A stretch of DNA of 64,000 nucleotides, from NCBI GenBank assembly GCA_030604885.1, contig JAUVUZ010000002.1:124001-188000 (forward strand), read 5' to 3'. Below, piece after piece: positions 36,974-46,484 of the stretch. The translations under genes and the position numbers were made by a program. Numbering within the stretch: position 1 is the stretch's first letter; each line of letters starts with the position of its first letter. The DNA comes from Alphaproteobacteria bacterium. Its GTDB lineage: Bacteria > Pseudomonadota > Alphaproteobacteria > Rhodospirillales > Rhodospirillaceae. The notes beneath the pieces were generated by a model. That model searched no databases. It was not told where the DNA came from and saw only the letters and a program-made list of their open reading frames with translations.

Positions 36974-37909
36974 ATGCCGCTTTCCGCCGAACAGGCCGCC
37001 GAGATCGATGCCCTGCGCGCCCGGCCGCACGACACCCTGCGCCCCTCCGTTCCCGCCCTCGAGGCCCTGCTCTACACCGCCCTGCCGGTGCTGGACCACG
37101 GCTTCGTGCGGGTGATCGACTACATGGGCGACGACGCCGCGATCGTGCAGGCGGCGCGGGTGTCCTATGGCCGCGGCACCAAGAAGGTGTCGGAGGACCG
37201 GGGCCTGATCCGCTACCTGATGCGCCACCGCCACTCGACTCCGTTCGAGATGTGCGAGATCAAGTTCCACGTCAAACTGCCGATCTTCGTCGCCCGCCAG
37301 TGGATTCGCCACCGCACCGCCAACGTCAACGAGATCTCGGCGCGCTACTCGATTCTCGACAAGGAGTATTACATCCCGGCGCCGCAGCAGCTGGCGGCGC
37401 AGAGTTCGGTCAACCGCCAGGGGCGCGGCGACCTGATCGAGGGCGAGCAGGCGAAGGCGGTGCTCGACCTCCTGCGCGCCGACGCCGAGCGCTGCTACGC
37501 CGACTACGAGTTCCTGCTCAACGTCGACGCCGAGGGCAACCCGGCGGACGAAAGCCGCGACGGTCTCGCGCGCGAGCTGGCGCGGATGAACCTCACCCTC
37601 AACACCTACACCCAGTGGTACTGGAAGATCGACCTCCACAATCTCATGCACTTCCTCTCGCTGCGCGCCGACCCGCACGCGCAGTACGAGATCCGCGTCT
37701 ACGCCGAGGAGATGCTGAAGGTGCTGGAGGCGTGGGTGCCCGCCACCTACGAGGCGTTCTGCGACTACCGCATGGGCGGCGCGACGTTCTCGGCGAAGGA
37801 CCTCGCCGCGATCAAGGCGCTGATCGCGGGCGACACCCCGACCGCCGAGTCCGTCGGCCTGTCGAAGCGCGAATGGGGCGAACTGATGGTGAAACTCGGC
37901 CGGGAGTGA
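36974..37909 (+). CDS. thyX: Flavin-dependent thymidylate synthase ThyX
   Basis: ThyX makes dTMP from dUMP using FAD, methylene-tetrahydrofolate and NADPH. The signature [15 protein letters not shown] begins at Arg112 and matches the ThyX motif. The remaining conserved parts ([35 protein letters not shown]) are intact. The 311 residues are slightly longer than many ThyX. The ATG at 36974 is chosen to start shortly before the conserved region. Confidence 0.97.
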   Translation: MPLSAEQAAEIDALRARPHDTLRPSVPALEALLYTALPVLDHGFVRVIDYMGDDAAIVQAARVSYGRGTKKVSEDRGLIRYLMRHRHSTPFEMCEIKFHVKLPIFVARQWIRHRTANVNEISARYSILDKEYYIPAPQQLAAQSSVNRQGRGDLIEGEQAKAVLDLLRADAERCYADYEFLLNVDAEGNPADESRDGLARELARMNLTLNTYTQWYWKIDLHNLMHFLSLRADPHAQYEIRVYAEEMLKVLEAWVPATYEAFCDYRMGGATFSAKDLAAIKALIAGDTPTAESVGLSKREWGELMVKLGRE

Positions 37910-37916
37910 GGCGGAG

Positions 37917-38732
37917 ATGCGGCTGAACTACAGCGTCGTCGATGCGTTCGCCGACTCGGTGTTCCGGGGCAACCCGGCGGCGGTGGTGACGATTGACGCC
38001 TTCCTCCCCGACGACACGCTGCGCGCCATCGCCGCCGAGTTCAACCTGAGCGAGACCGCCTTCGCGGTGCCGGAGGGGGAGGCGTGGAACCTGCGCTGGT
38101 TCACGCCCACCACCGAGGTACAGCTGTGCGGCCACGCCACCCTCGCCACCGCGTTCGTGCTGCGGCGGAAGGGCGTGCCGCTGCCGCTGCGCTTCCGCAC
38201 CCTGTCGGGGGAGCTGCGGGTGGAGGAGGCGGAGGACAAGCTGGTGCTCGACTTCCCCGCTTGGCATTCCGAACCCGCCGAGGCGCCCGCCGGGCTGGCC
38301 GAGGCGTTGGGGGCGGCGCCGGTCGAGGTGTACAAGGCGCGCGACTGGATCTGCGTGTTCCGCACCCCCGCCGAGGTCGAGGCGCTGAAGCCCGACCACG
38401 TCAAGATCGCGGCGCTCGACGGCAACCGGGTGATCGCCACCGCCGCGGACGACGACACCTGCGTGATCGCCACTGCGCCGGGCGGCGCGCGCGCCGACGT
38501 CACCTCCCGCTACTTCGCCGCCAAGGTCGGCATCCCCGAGGACCCGGTGACCGGCGCGGCGCACACCCAGTTGGCGCCGTTCTGGTCGGCGCGGCTCGGC
38601 AAGGCGAAGCTGGTGTGCCGCCAGGCGAGCGCGCGCGGCGGCACCCTCTGGACCGAGGTGGCGGGCGACCGGGTGAAGATCGCCGGGCACGCCGTCGCCT
38701 TCGCCGAGGGCGTGCTCACCATCCCCGACTGA
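37917..38732 (+). CDS. PhzF-family isomerase/epimerase-like protein
   Basis: A 271-residue protein of the PhzF fold, two similar halves with an active site between them. The catalytic acid of the family is Glu46 (EFNLSETAF). Other family parts are FRGNPAAVV, LRWFTPTTEVQLCGHATLA and VGIPEDPVTGAAHTQLAPFW. No other phenazine genes are present, so this is a housekeeping or unknown-function relative rather than a phenazine enzyme. It starts 7 bases after thyX. Confidence 0.9.
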   Translation: MRLNYSVVDAFADSVFRGNPAAVVTIDAFLPDDTLRAIAAEFNLSETAFAVPEGEAWNLRWFTPTTEVQLCGHATLATAFVLRRKGVPLPLRFRTLSGELRVEEAEDKLVLDFPAWHSEPAEAPAGLAEALGAAPVEVYKARDWICVFRTPAEVEALKPDHVKIAALDGNRVIATAADDDTCVIATAPGGARADVTSRYFAAKVGIPEDPVTGAAHTQLAPFWSARLGKAKLVCRQASARGGTLWTEVAGDRVKIAGHAVAFAEGVLTIPD

Positions 38733-38743
38733 GGAGGCCGACG

Positions 38744-39244
38744 ATGCGGCGTTGCGCGCTTCTGCTGCTGCCCCTGGCGCTCGCCGCCTGCGGCGACGAC
38801 GGCCGCGACGCGGTGTGCGGGGCGGTGGACGCCAACCGCGCCCAGTGGCTCCGCGCCGAACGCATCGCCGACGCGGCGGAGCGGGAGCGGGCGCTCTCCG
38901 CCGCCGCCGCCGAGGGGCGGGCGCGCCTCGCCAAGGCGGTGGACGCGGGGCGCATCGCGGGGTGGAAGGTGGACGTGATGGCGGTGACCGCCGGGCTGCC
39001 GCGCCTCGGCATGGTCAAGTTCGCGCTGCCCTGCGCCGCCACCCTGATCGCGCCGGAACTCAACGCCGAGCCGACCGCCTTCGGCCCCGCCGCCGCGCTC
39101 AAGCCGGGCGATTCCGCCACCATCGACGGCGGCTTCGCCCGCTCGCTCGACGGCGCCCTGCCGTTCCTCGAACTCTCGGTCACCGACCGGGGCCTGATGA
39201 CCGATCCGGAGTTCGTGATCCGCCTGGAAAAGCTCCGCCGCTAA
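38744..39244 (+). CDS. Hypothetical lipoprotein
   Basis: A 166-residue precursor with a lipoprotein signal (LALAAC, Cys16). The mature part has an Ala/Arg/Glu-rich helical region followed by a beta-rich C-terminal half (KPGDSATIDGGFARS, PFLELSVTDRG). No family is recognised. GAGGAGG lies 7 bases upstream of the ATG. It is the third gene after thyX and the PhzF-family gene, and its stop is two bases from the convergent apbC gene. Confidence 0.8.
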   Translation: MRRCALLLLPLALAACGDDGRDAVCGAVDANRAQWLRAERIADAAERERALSAAAAEGRARLAKAVDAGRIAGWKVDVMAVTAGLPRLGMVKFALPCAATLIAPELNAEPTAFGPAAALKPGDSATIDGGFARSLDGALPFLELSVTDRGLMTDPEFVIRLEKLRR

Positions 39245-39246
39245 AC

Positions 39247-40341
39247 CTATTCGGCGCCGTAGAGGATCGCCTCGGCGATGGCGAGGTAGGCCTTGGCGTG
39301 GGGGCCTTCCGGGTCCTTGAGCGCCAGCGGGGTGCCCGCGTCGGCGGCTTCGCGGATCGCCAGGGTGAGCGGCACCGCGCCGAGGAACGGGGTTTCCAGC
39401 TCGCGCGCCGCCGCCTGGGCGCCGCCGTGGGAGAAGATGTGCTCGCGGTGGCCGCAGTTGGGGCACTCGTAATAGCTCATGTTCTCGACGATGCCGAACA
39501 CCGGCACCTCCACCTTGCGGAACATCAGCAGCGCGCGGCGCGCGTCGATCAGCGCCAGGTCCTGCGGCGTCGAGACGATCACCGCGCCCGACAGCGGCGC
39601 CTTCTGGCTCATCGTCAACTGGGCGTCGCCGGTGCCGGGCGGCAGGTCGATCAGCAGCACGTCGAGGGTGCCCCAGTCGACGTCGCGGAACAGTTGTTCG
39701 ATGGCGCCGGACACCATCGGCCCGCGCCAGATCACCGGGGTGTCGGGCGGCAGCAGGAAGCCGATGGAGATCAGCTTCACGCCGTGGGCCATCACCGGGA
39801 TCATCCTGCCCTCGGCCATCGTCGGCTTGGCGCCCTCGCAGCCGAACAGGGTGGGGATCGAGGGGCCGTAGATGTCGGCGTCGAGCACGCCCACCTTGAG
39901 GCCCTTGCCCGCCAGCGCCAGCGCCAGGTTGGCGGTGGTGGTGGACTTGCCGACCCCGCCCTTGCCCGAGGCCACCGCCACCACCAGGCCGACGCCCGGC
40001 AGTTCGATCTTGCCGCCGGTGGGGTGCTGGCCGATGCGCGGGCCGGGCTGCGGCGCCTGCGGCGGCGCGGCGGCGCGCTCGGCGGTGAGGATCACGCTGG
40101 CGGCGGTCACGCCGGGCACCCGGGCCACCGCCGCCTCGATCGCGGCGCGGGCGGATTCCAGGCTTTCCGCCTGTTCCGGCCGGGCTTCGAGGGCGAGCAG
40201 CACGCGGCCCTCGGCGATGTCGAGGCCCGCTACCCGGTCGGATGGGTTCCAGTCCGCCACGGTGGCGGCGGGCGCGGCGGCGAACACCGCGCGCAGCACC
40301 GCCTCCGCCAGGGCCTCCTTGGGGTCTGAGGCCGTTGACAC
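39247..40341 (-). CDS. apbC: Iron-sulfur cluster carrier ATPase Mrp/ApbC
   Basis: This P-loop ATPase carries Fe-S clusters to apoproteins. The N-terminal DUF59-like domain (about 8-88) is followed by the deviant Walker A GKGGVGKS (126-133) and DADIYGPSIPTLF. The cluster-binding motif CPNC is in NMSYYECPNCGHREH. No ATG is available at the right place. GTG at 40341 gives 364 residues and a normal N-terminus, while a GTG 21 codons upstream is an alternative. It is divergent from hflK. Confidence 0.94.
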   Translation of the reverse strand: MSTASDPKEALAEAVLRAVFAAAPAATVADWNPSDRVAGLDIAEGRVLLALEARPEQAESLESARAAIEAAVARVPGVTAASVILTAERAAAPPQAPQPGPRIGQHPTGGKIELPGVGLVVAVASGKGGVGKSTTTANLALALAGKGLKVGVLDADIYGPSIPTLFGCEGAKPTMAEGRMIPVMAHGVKLISIGFLLPPDTPVIWRGPMVSGAIEQLFRDVDWGTLDVLLIDLPPGTGDAQLTMSQKAPLSGAVIVSTPQDLALIDARRALLMFRKVEVPVFGIVENMSYYECPNCGHREHIFSHGGAQAAARELETPFLGAVPLTLAIREAADAGTPLALKDPEGPHAKAYLAIAEAILYGAE

Positions 40342-40410
40342 GCGTGGGGATTGTCCCGATATGCGGGGGAGAAACTTTCGCCAACTCACTTCGGTGGTCC
40401 GATCAATCGG

Positions 40411-40438
40411 GTGACAGGGTTCGGTCCTTCGATATAAG
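40411..40438 (+). promoter_or_regulatory. Candidate promoter for hflK-hflC-degP
   Basis: GTGACA (40411-40416), 16 bases, TATAAG (40433-40438), about 65 bases upstream of hflK. It resembles a sigma-70-type promoter, not a heat-shock promoter. Confidence 0.5.
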
Positions 40439-40504
40439 GTCTCGGGGACGGGGCAGGCAAACCCGGAATCCAAAATAAATCCAATCCAGAGGGGACAAGC
40501 GACG

Positions 40505-41692
40505 ATGCCCTGGAATACCGGCAGCGGGAATGGAGGTGGGCCTTGGGGCGGAGGCAATCCGCCCGGCGGCACGCCGCCCAACAGCCCTTGGGGGAACGGT
40601 CCGCGCAAGGGCGGCGGACGCGGGCCGGGGCAGCAGCCCCCGGATCTCGAGGACATTCTGCGCAAGGGACAGGACCGCATGAAGGGCTGGTTCCCGCGCG
40701 GCCCGCAGGGGCCGAAGGCGGTGGTGCTCGGCCTCGCGCTCCTGGTCGCGGTGTGGGGCGTCACCGGGTTCTACAAGGTTCAGCCGGACGAACAGGGCGT
40801 CGAGCTGATGTTCGGCGAGTTCGTCAAGTCCACCGAGCCGGGCCTGCACTACTGGTTCCCCGCGCCGGTGGGCGACGTGGTGACGGTGTCGGTGACGCAG
40901 ATCCGCCAGATCAACATCGGTGCCCAGACCGTCGACGAGAGTCAGCGGCGCTACGGCCAGGTGCAGCGCGCCAGCGACGACCGCCAGGTGCTGACCGCCG
41001 ACCAGAACGTGGTGGACGCCGACTACTCGGTGTTCTGGCGCGTCGCCAAGGCCGAGGACTTCCTCTTCAACATCCGCGATCCGGAGGCGACGATCCGCCG
41101 CGCCGCCGAGAGCGCGATGCGCGAGGTGGCCGGGCGTTCGAGCCTCGACGAGCTGATGACCGACCGCAAGGAGGCCCTCCAGGCCGACATGCAGACCCAG
41201 CTCCAGGCGCTGCTCGACTACTACGGCGCGGGCGTCGCCATCACCGGCGTCAAGCTGCTCGCGGTCGACCCGCCGAAGCAGGTGATCGAGGCGTTCCACG
41301 ACGTCAACAACGCCCGCCAGGACCTCGACCGCCAGCGCAACGAGGCGAACGCCTACCGCAACGACATCCTGCCGCGCGCCAAGGGCGAGGCGGAAAAGAT
41401 CCTCCAGGACGCGATGGCCTACCGCGAACGCCAGGTCAAGGACGCGCAGGGCGAGGCGGACCGCTTCAATTTCGTCTACGACACCTACAAGGCGTCCTCG
41501 GGCGTCACCCGCGAGCGCCTCTACCTCGAGACGATGCAGGAGGTCCTCACCCGCTCCAACAAGGTGCTGATCGACCCGGCGCAGGGCGGTTCGGGCGTGG
41601 TGCCCTACCTGCCGCTGCCGGAAATCCAGAAGCGTAGCGGCGCACCCGCTCCCGCCAACGTCGCCAACATGCCGAACCGGGGGGCGAAATAA
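40505..41692 (+). CDS. hflK: FtsH protease modulator HflK
   Basis: HflK is a membrane SPFH-domain protein that forms, with HflC, a cage around the FtsH protease. The N-terminal 65 residues are rich in Gly, Pro and Asn, as is usual. One membrane helix (about 71-91) precedes the SPFH domain (about 95-280) and a coiled coil. The 395 residues are typical. It is followed one base later by hflC. Confidence 0.97.
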   Translation: MPWNTGSGNGGGPWGGGNPPGGTPPNSPWGNGPRKGGGRGPGQQPPDLEDILRKGQDRMKGWFPRGPQGPKAVVLGLALLVAVWGVTGFYKVQPDEQGVELMFGEFVKSTEPGLHYWFPAPVGDVVTVSVTQIRQINIGAQTVDESQRRYGQVQRASDDRQVLTADQNVVDADYSVFWRVAKAEDFLFNIRDPEATIRRAAESAMREVAGRSSLDELMTDRKEALQADMQTQLQALLDYYGAGVAITGVKLLAVDPPKQVIEAFHDVNNARQDLDRQRNEANAYRNDILPRAKGEAEKILQDAMAYRERQVKDAQGEADRFNFVYDTYKASSGVTRERLYLETMQEVLTRSNKVLIDPAQGGSGVVPYLPLPEIQKRSGAPAPANVANMPNRGAK

Positions 41693-41693
41693 C

Positions 41694-42557
41694 ATGAACC
41701 GTCGTTACGCCGTCTTCGGCCTCGGGGCGCTGATCGCCCTGTTCGTCGCCGCCAACAGCATGTTCGTGGTGCACCAGACCAAGCAGGCGCTGGTGCTGCA
41801 GTTCGGCGACCCGCGCGCCGTCTATCAGGAACCGGGCCTCTACTTCAAGCTGCCGTTCATCCAGGAAGTGGCGATGTACGAGAAGCGCATTCTCGACCTC
41901 GACCCGGAATCCGAGGAGATGAACCTGCGCGACCAGCGCCGCATCATCGTCGACCTCTACGCCCGCTACAAGATCACCGACCCGCTGCAGTTCCGCAAAT
42001 CCGCGGGCAGCGAGGCGGTGCTGCGCGAGCGCCTGGGCCGCGAGCTCAACAACGCCGTGCGCGTCGAGGTGGCGAAGGTGCTGCTCACCGACATCCTCTC
42101 GGAAAAGCGCGCGGCGGTGATGGAGAACATCAACAAGGCGATGACGGTGCGCGAGCGCGAGTTCGGCATCGAGGTGATCGACGTCCGCATCGGCCGCACC
42201 GAACTGCCGAAGGACACCGCCGACGCCCTCTACAACCGCATGCGCTCCGACCGCTTCGCCGAGGCCGCCCGCTACCGCGCCGACGGCGCCGAGCTGAAGG
42301 CCCGCATCCAGGCGGAGGCGGACCGCGAGCGCACCGTGATCCTCGCCGAGGCCCGCCGCCAGGCGGTGGCGATGCGCGGCGAGGGCGACGCGGAGCGCAA
42401 CCAGATTCTCGGCGCCGCCTACGGCCGCGACCCGGAATTCTTCGCGTTCTACCGCTCCATGGAGGCGTACCGCGAATCCCTCGGCACCGACACCACCCTG
42501 GTGCTGTCGCCGGATTCCCACTTCTTCCGCTACTTCGGGCGGATGGGCGGCAAGTAA
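41694..42557 (+). CDS. hflC: FtsH protease modulator HflC
   Basis: HflC is the partner of HflK. The 287-residue protein has an N-terminal membrane helix (about 5-24) and an SPFH domain. The conserved stretch VIDVRIGRTELPKDTADALYNRM and a helical C-terminus (YRSMEAYRESLGTDTTLVLSP) follow. hflK, hflC and degP run in one direction with small gaps. Confidence 0.97.
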   Translation: MNRRYAVFGLGALIALFVAANSMFVVHQTKQALVLQFGDPRAVYQEPGLYFKLPFIQEVAMYEKRILDLDPESEEMNLRDQRRIIVDLYARYKITDPLQFRKSAGSEAVLRERLGRELNNAVRVEVAKVLLTDILSEKRAAVMENINKAMTVREREFGIEVIDVRIGRTELPKDTADALYNRMRSDRFAEAARYRADGAELKARIQAEADRERTVILAEARRQAVAMRGEGDAERNQILGAAYGRDPEFFAFYRSMEAYRESLGTDTTLVLSPDSHFFRYFGRMGGK

Positions 42558-42579
42558 GATCAGACGGAGGTTACGCATA

Positions 42580-44112
42580 GTGTCGGATCCGCAACTGACG
42601 ACCCGCGGGCGCCGGGGCTTCGGCCCCGGCCTCCGCGCCTGGGTGCGCGCGCTCGGCGTGCTGGCGATCGTCCTGATGGCGGCGCCGCTGCCGGCCCTCG
42701 CCCGGCCCGCGCCGGACAGCTTCGCCGATTTGGCGGACAGGCTGCTGCCCGCGGTGGTCAACATCTCCACCACCCACGACGCGGAGAGCGCCGAGCCGCT
42801 GATTCCCGGCCTGCCGCAGTTGCCGCCCGGTTCGCCGTTCGAGGAGTTCTTCAAGGACTACTTCGAGCGCTTCCAGAACCAGCAGCCGCCCGGCGCCAAC
42901 CCGGCGCCGAAGCGCAAGACCCGCTCCCTCGGCTCGGGCTTCGTGATCAGCGCCAAGGGCCTGATCGTCACCAACAACCACGTCATCGACGAGGCGACGG
43001 AAATCGTCGTGGCGTTCCACGACGGCCGCGAGGCCCCCGCCAAGCTGGTGGGCCGCGACGCCAAGTCGGACATCGCGCTGTTGCAGGTGGAGCCGAAGGC
43101 CGACCTGCCGTTCGTCGAGTTCGGCGATTCCGACAAGGCCCGGGTGGGCGACTGGGTGCTGGCGATCGGCAACCCCTTCGGCCTGGGCGGCAGCGTCACC
43201 GCGGGCATCGTCTCGGCGCGCGGGCGCGACATCAACGCCGGTCCCTACGACGACTTCATCCAGACCGACGCCTCGATCAACCGGGGCAACTCGGGCGGGC
43301 CGATGTTCGACATGGACGGCAAGGTGATCGGCGTCAACTCGATGATCTTCTCGCCCTCGGGCGGCTCGGTGGGCATCGGTTTCGCGATTCCGGCGCGCAC
43401 CGTGCAGCAGGTGATCCGCGACATCCAGCAATACGGCCACGCGCGGCGCGGCTGGCTGGGCGTTACCATCCAGCAGGTCACCGAAGACATCGCCGAAAGC
43501 CTCGGCATGGATCACCCGGTCGGCGCCCTGGTGCAGGGCGTGCAGTCGGGCAGCCCGGCCGCCGAGGCGGGCATCGAGGAGGGCGACGTGATCGTCTCCT
43601 TCGACGGCAAGGCGATCGAGGAAATGCGCCGTTTGCCGCGCATCGTCGCGGAGACCGAGATCGGCAAGTCGGCGACCGTCGAGCTGGTCCGCAACGGCAA
43701 GCGCATGACCAAGAAGGTCAAGGTCGGCGAGCTTCAGGACGAGATCAAGGCGGCGGAAGCGGCCAAGCGCCCCGCCCCCGGCAAGTCCACCGGCCCGGCG
43801 GCGGAGGTCAAGACCCTCGGCCTCACCGTCACCGCGCTCACCCCGCAGATGCGCGAGAAGTACGGCGTCGGCGACGACGTCAAGGGCGTGGTGGTGATCT
43901 CCGTCGAGGCGGGCGGCCAGGCCGCCGACAAGGGCGTGCAGCCCGGCATGGTGATCGAGGCGGTGACGCAGCGCCCGGTGACCACGCCGGACGACCTGCG
44001 GGCGGGAATCGAGTCCGCGCGCAAGGCGGGCCGCCAGTCGGTGCTGTTGCAGGTGCGCCTGGGCGACCGCAAGCGCTTCCTCGCGCTGCGCATCGACGAC
44101 GCCAAGAAATAA
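42580..44112 (+). CDS. degP: Periplasmic serine protease of the DegP/Do family
   Basis: This periplasmic protease and chaperone handles misfolded envelope proteins. It starts at GTG with GGAGG 9 bases upstream. A signal peptide ends about residue 41 (LPALA). The catalytic triad is His134 (TNNHVID), Asp164 (AKSDIALLQV) and Ser238 (RGNSGGPM). Two PDZ domains follow (about 310-400 and 420-505). The 510 residues fit the Do family. A terminator follows at 44142. Confidence 0.96.
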   Translation: MSDPQLTTRGRRGFGPGLRAWVRALGVLAIVLMAAPLPALARPAPDSFADLADRLLPAVVNISTTHDAESAEPLIPGLPQLPPGSPFEEFFKDYFERFQNQQPPGANPAPKRKTRSLGSGFVISAKGLIVTNNHVIDEATEIVVAFHDGREAPAKLVGRDAKSDIALLQVEPKADLPFVEFGDSDKARVGDWVLAIGNPFGLGGSVTAGIVSARGRDINAGPYDDFIQTDASINRGNSGGPMFDMDGKVIGVNSMIFSPSGGSVGIGFAIPARTVQQVIRDIQQYGHARRGWLGVTIQQVTEDIAESLGMDHPVGALVQGVQSGSPAAEAGIEEGDVIVSFDGKAIEEMRRLPRIVAETEIGKSATVELVRNGKRMTKKVKVGELQDEIKAAEAAKRPAPGKSTGPAAEVKTLGLTVTALTPQMREKYGVGDDVKGVVVISVEAGGQAADKGVQPGMVIEAVTQRPVTTPDDLRAGIESARKAGRQSVLLQVRLGDRKRFLALRIDDAKK

Positions 44113-44141
44113 CCCTCCGCCCCACGGGGTGCGCGGGTGCG

Positions 44142-44170
44142 AGGCCGGGGGAGACCCCGGCCTTTCGCTT
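44142..44170 (+). terminator. Intrinsic terminator of hflK-hflC-degP
   Basis: A 9-base-pair stem (AGGCCGGGG, 44142-44150, with 44155-44163) with a GAGA loop is followed by TTCGCTT, 29 bases past the degP stop. Confidence 0.78.
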
Positions 44171-44198
44171 GCCCGCCGCGCCGTGGTATGACGGAGCC

Positions 44199-44663
44199 AT
44201 GGCGCGAATCGATTTCTACCACTTGCAGAAATGGCCCCTCGAACGGGCGCTGCCCGAACTCCTCGAACGGGTGCTGGCGCGCGGCCTGCGCGCGGTGGTG
44301 ACCACCGGCTCGGCGGACCGGGCGAAGGATCTCGACGCGCTGCTCTGGACCTATGCCGACGACTCCTGGCTGCCGCACGCCGCCAAGGGCGGCGCCGAGC
44401 CCGCCGAGCAGCCGGTGTGGATCACCGACGAAGCCGAAAACCCCAACGCCGCCAACGTTCTCGTCATCACCGAGGGGGCGGATTTCCTCGATCCCGCCGG
44501 GTTCGAACGCTGCCTCGACATTTTCGACGGCGCGGTGCCCGACGACGTGGAGTCGGCGCGCCGCCGCTGGACCCGGCTGCGCGACGCCGGGCACGATCTC
44601 AGCTATTGGCAGCAGGACGAGAACGGACGCTGGACGCAGAAGGCGAATTCGGCCAAAAGCTGA
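44199..44663 (+). CDS. holC: DNA polymerase III chi subunit HolC
   Basis: HolC links the clamp loader to single-strand-binding protein at the replication fork. The 154-residue protein begins MARIDFYHLQKWPLERALPELLERVL, as in alphaproteobacterial HolC. The motifs LWTYADDSWLPHA and NVLVITEGADFLDP are those of the family. The start at 44199 is preferred over an ATG 30 bases upstream. Confidence 0.93.
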   Translation: MARIDFYHLQKWPLERALPELLERVLARGLRAVVTTGSADRAKDLDALLWTYADDSWLPHAAKGGAEPAEQPVWITDEAENPNAANVLVITEGADFLDPAGFERCLDIFDGAVPDDVESARRRWTRLRDAGHDLSYWQQDENGRWTQKANSAKS

Positions 44664-44759
44664 TAAACCGGGTGAGGGCGGCACGGCACGAAGGCGGCCC
44701 CGTCCCGGAAAGGTTCCCGAGAAGCGGAACCCGTGGGGATCGAGGGAAAGGACGCGGCG

Positions 44760-46466
44760 ATGTCGAACCGACGCGCGGCATTCGAGGTGCAGGTTCTGGT
44801 CGCCAAGAACTGGACGGTCAAGAACCTCTACGACGACGAGGACGCCGCCAGGCAGGCGTCCGAGGCCGAACTCAAGTCCGGCCGGGTCGAGGGCGTGCGC
44901 GTCTACCGGTTGTGGAAGCGGGTGGACGGCGAACACGCGGAAAAGCTGGTGTTCGAGAAGATGGGCGCGGTCAAGCCGCTGCGCGACGTACGCGTCACCC
45001 CCGTCGACAGCGCGCCGATGTGCCGCGAAGAGGCGGATTTCCTCGGCCACGAGAGCCTCGCGCTGATGGCGCGGCTGTTCCGCAAGTATCTCGACGAAAC
45101 CTGCCTCACCCCCACCGAGGTGCTGCACGTCTGGCGCGAGTATCAGCGCGCGTGGGACACCGAATCCATCGTCATGTCCGGCGTCGACCGGGTCGCCCTG
45201 GTGCAGACCCGCGGCTCGGAGATCGCCCCCAAGACCCGCGCCGACGAGATCTATCGCGCCGTCGAGGGCATCGGCGCCCGCGCCCGCCGCGCCGACCGCC
45301 GCAAGGACCTGCCGCGCCGGGTCGGCGCCAGCTTCGGCGCGGTGTTGCGCGCCGAGGGAGACGCCGACCCGTTCGACGGCGTCTTCGCCGCCCACGTGGT
45401 GCTGGCGCGCGACCTTTCCGAGCGCCGCGATTGGCTCGGCAAGCTCGAACGGCTGGGGGAACTGCTGGCCGCCGAAACCGACGCGGAGGCCCGCGGCGTT
45501 CTCGATTCCGTCGCCGCCCAGGTGTTCATGAGCCGCGACGTGCTGATCGACGCCCTCGGGCCGCGCTCCAACCTCGCCGCCGCCATCGACGCGCTGCTGC
45601 CGCTGCTGGCGGGCGGCGCGCCCGCCTTCGACGCCGCGCTGCCGCGCCGCGAGGTGTTCGTGCGCGGGCTGGCCGGCGGCGCCCTGCCGCTGCTGCGCGC
45701 CACCCTGGTGGAGCGCTGCCTGAAGATGATCGCCGGGCCGGGCGAACTCTCCCGTTTCGACGCCAGCCGCGAGGATGCCTGCTTCCGCGCCCTCGCCAAC
45801 CGCCTCGTCGGCCCCGCCGGCGTGCTGGAGGGGGAGGCGGGGGCCGCCGCGCTGCTGGAGCGGGCCGCCACCTTCGTCGTCGAGGGCGGCGTCACCGGCC
45901 GCAAGCGCGCCCTCGACTGGCTGCTGATGGCGCTGGAGGGCGCGCCGCGCCGCATCGCGCTGCTGCGCTGCCTCGACGCGCCGCTGACCCGCGAGCCGGA
46001 GGTGCGGGTGGCGCTGTTCGAGGCGCTCAAGCGCACCGTCGGCGGCGCCACGCTCGCCGATCTCGCCCCCGGCGCCGACGACCCGCTGGCGCCGCTCGCC
46101 GCCGCCGCCGAGCTTTCGCGCTGGCTGGCGTCGCGCTTTCCGCCCAAGGCGGCGGAGCCGCTGTGCGCGCGGCTCGACGGCCTGTCCGCCGAGCATCTCC
46201 TCGTCCACCGCGTCATCGAGCGCATCGACCGGCCCGACTTCGGCCTCGCCCAGCGCGCGACGCGGTTGCTCAGCTTCCTGCTTTCCGGCACCTTGACCGA
46301 GGGCCGGGCGACGGAGCTGGCGCGCGGGCGCATCCGCGACCATCTCAGGCGTCCCGATTTCGTCGAGGCGTTCGCCGTCGGCTTCGCCGACGCCGCCGCC
46401 TGCGAACGGGGCCTGAGGGAGCTGCACGCGCTGATGACCCGCGCGGGCATCTCGGCCGACGCGTAA
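44760..46466 (+). CDS. Protein of unknown function (568 residues)
   Basis: I do not recognise this protein. It has no signal peptide or membrane segment, so it is probably cytoplasmic. The first 80 residues look like a small alpha/beta domain (FEVQVLVAKNWTVKNLYDDE). The rest is Ala/Leu/Arg-rich and helical, with repeated patterns reminiscent of HEAT-like solenoids, though this is inference. The ATG at 44760 has AAAGGA 8 bases upstream. It may be co-transcribed with the small membrane protein that follows after 18 bases. Confidence 0.7.
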   Translation: MSNRRAAFEVQVLVAKNWTVKNLYDDEDAARQASEAELKSGRVEGVRVYRLWKRVDGEHAEKLVFEKMGAVKPLRDVRVTPVDSAPMCREEADFLGHESLALMARLFRKYLDETCLTPTEVLHVWREYQRAWDTESIVMSGVDRVALVQTRGSEIAPKTRADEIYRAVEGIGARARRADRRKDLPRRVGASFGAVLRAEGDADPFDGVFAAHVVLARDLSERRDWLGKLERLGELLAAETDAEARGVLDSVAAQVFMSRDVLIDALGPRSNLAAAIDALLPLLAGGAPAFDAALPRREVFVRGLAGGALPLLRATLVERCLKMIAGPGELSRFDASREDACFRALANRLVGPAGVLEGEAGAAALLERAATFVVEGGVTGRKRALDWLLMALEGAPRRIALLRCLDAPLTREPEVRVALFEALKRTVGGATLADLAPGADDPLAPLAAAAELSRWLASRFPPKAAEPLCARLDGLSAEHLLVHRVIERIDRPDFGLAQRATRLLSFLLSGTLTEGRATELARGRIRDHLRRPDFVEAFAVGFADAAACERGLRELHALMTRAGISADA

Positions 46467-46484
46467 CGATCGGAAGGATGGGGA

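Noticed and set aside
37917-38732. Phenazine biosynthesis from the PhzF-like gene
   Set aside because: No other phz genes are present, and PhzF relatives are widespread without phenazine production.
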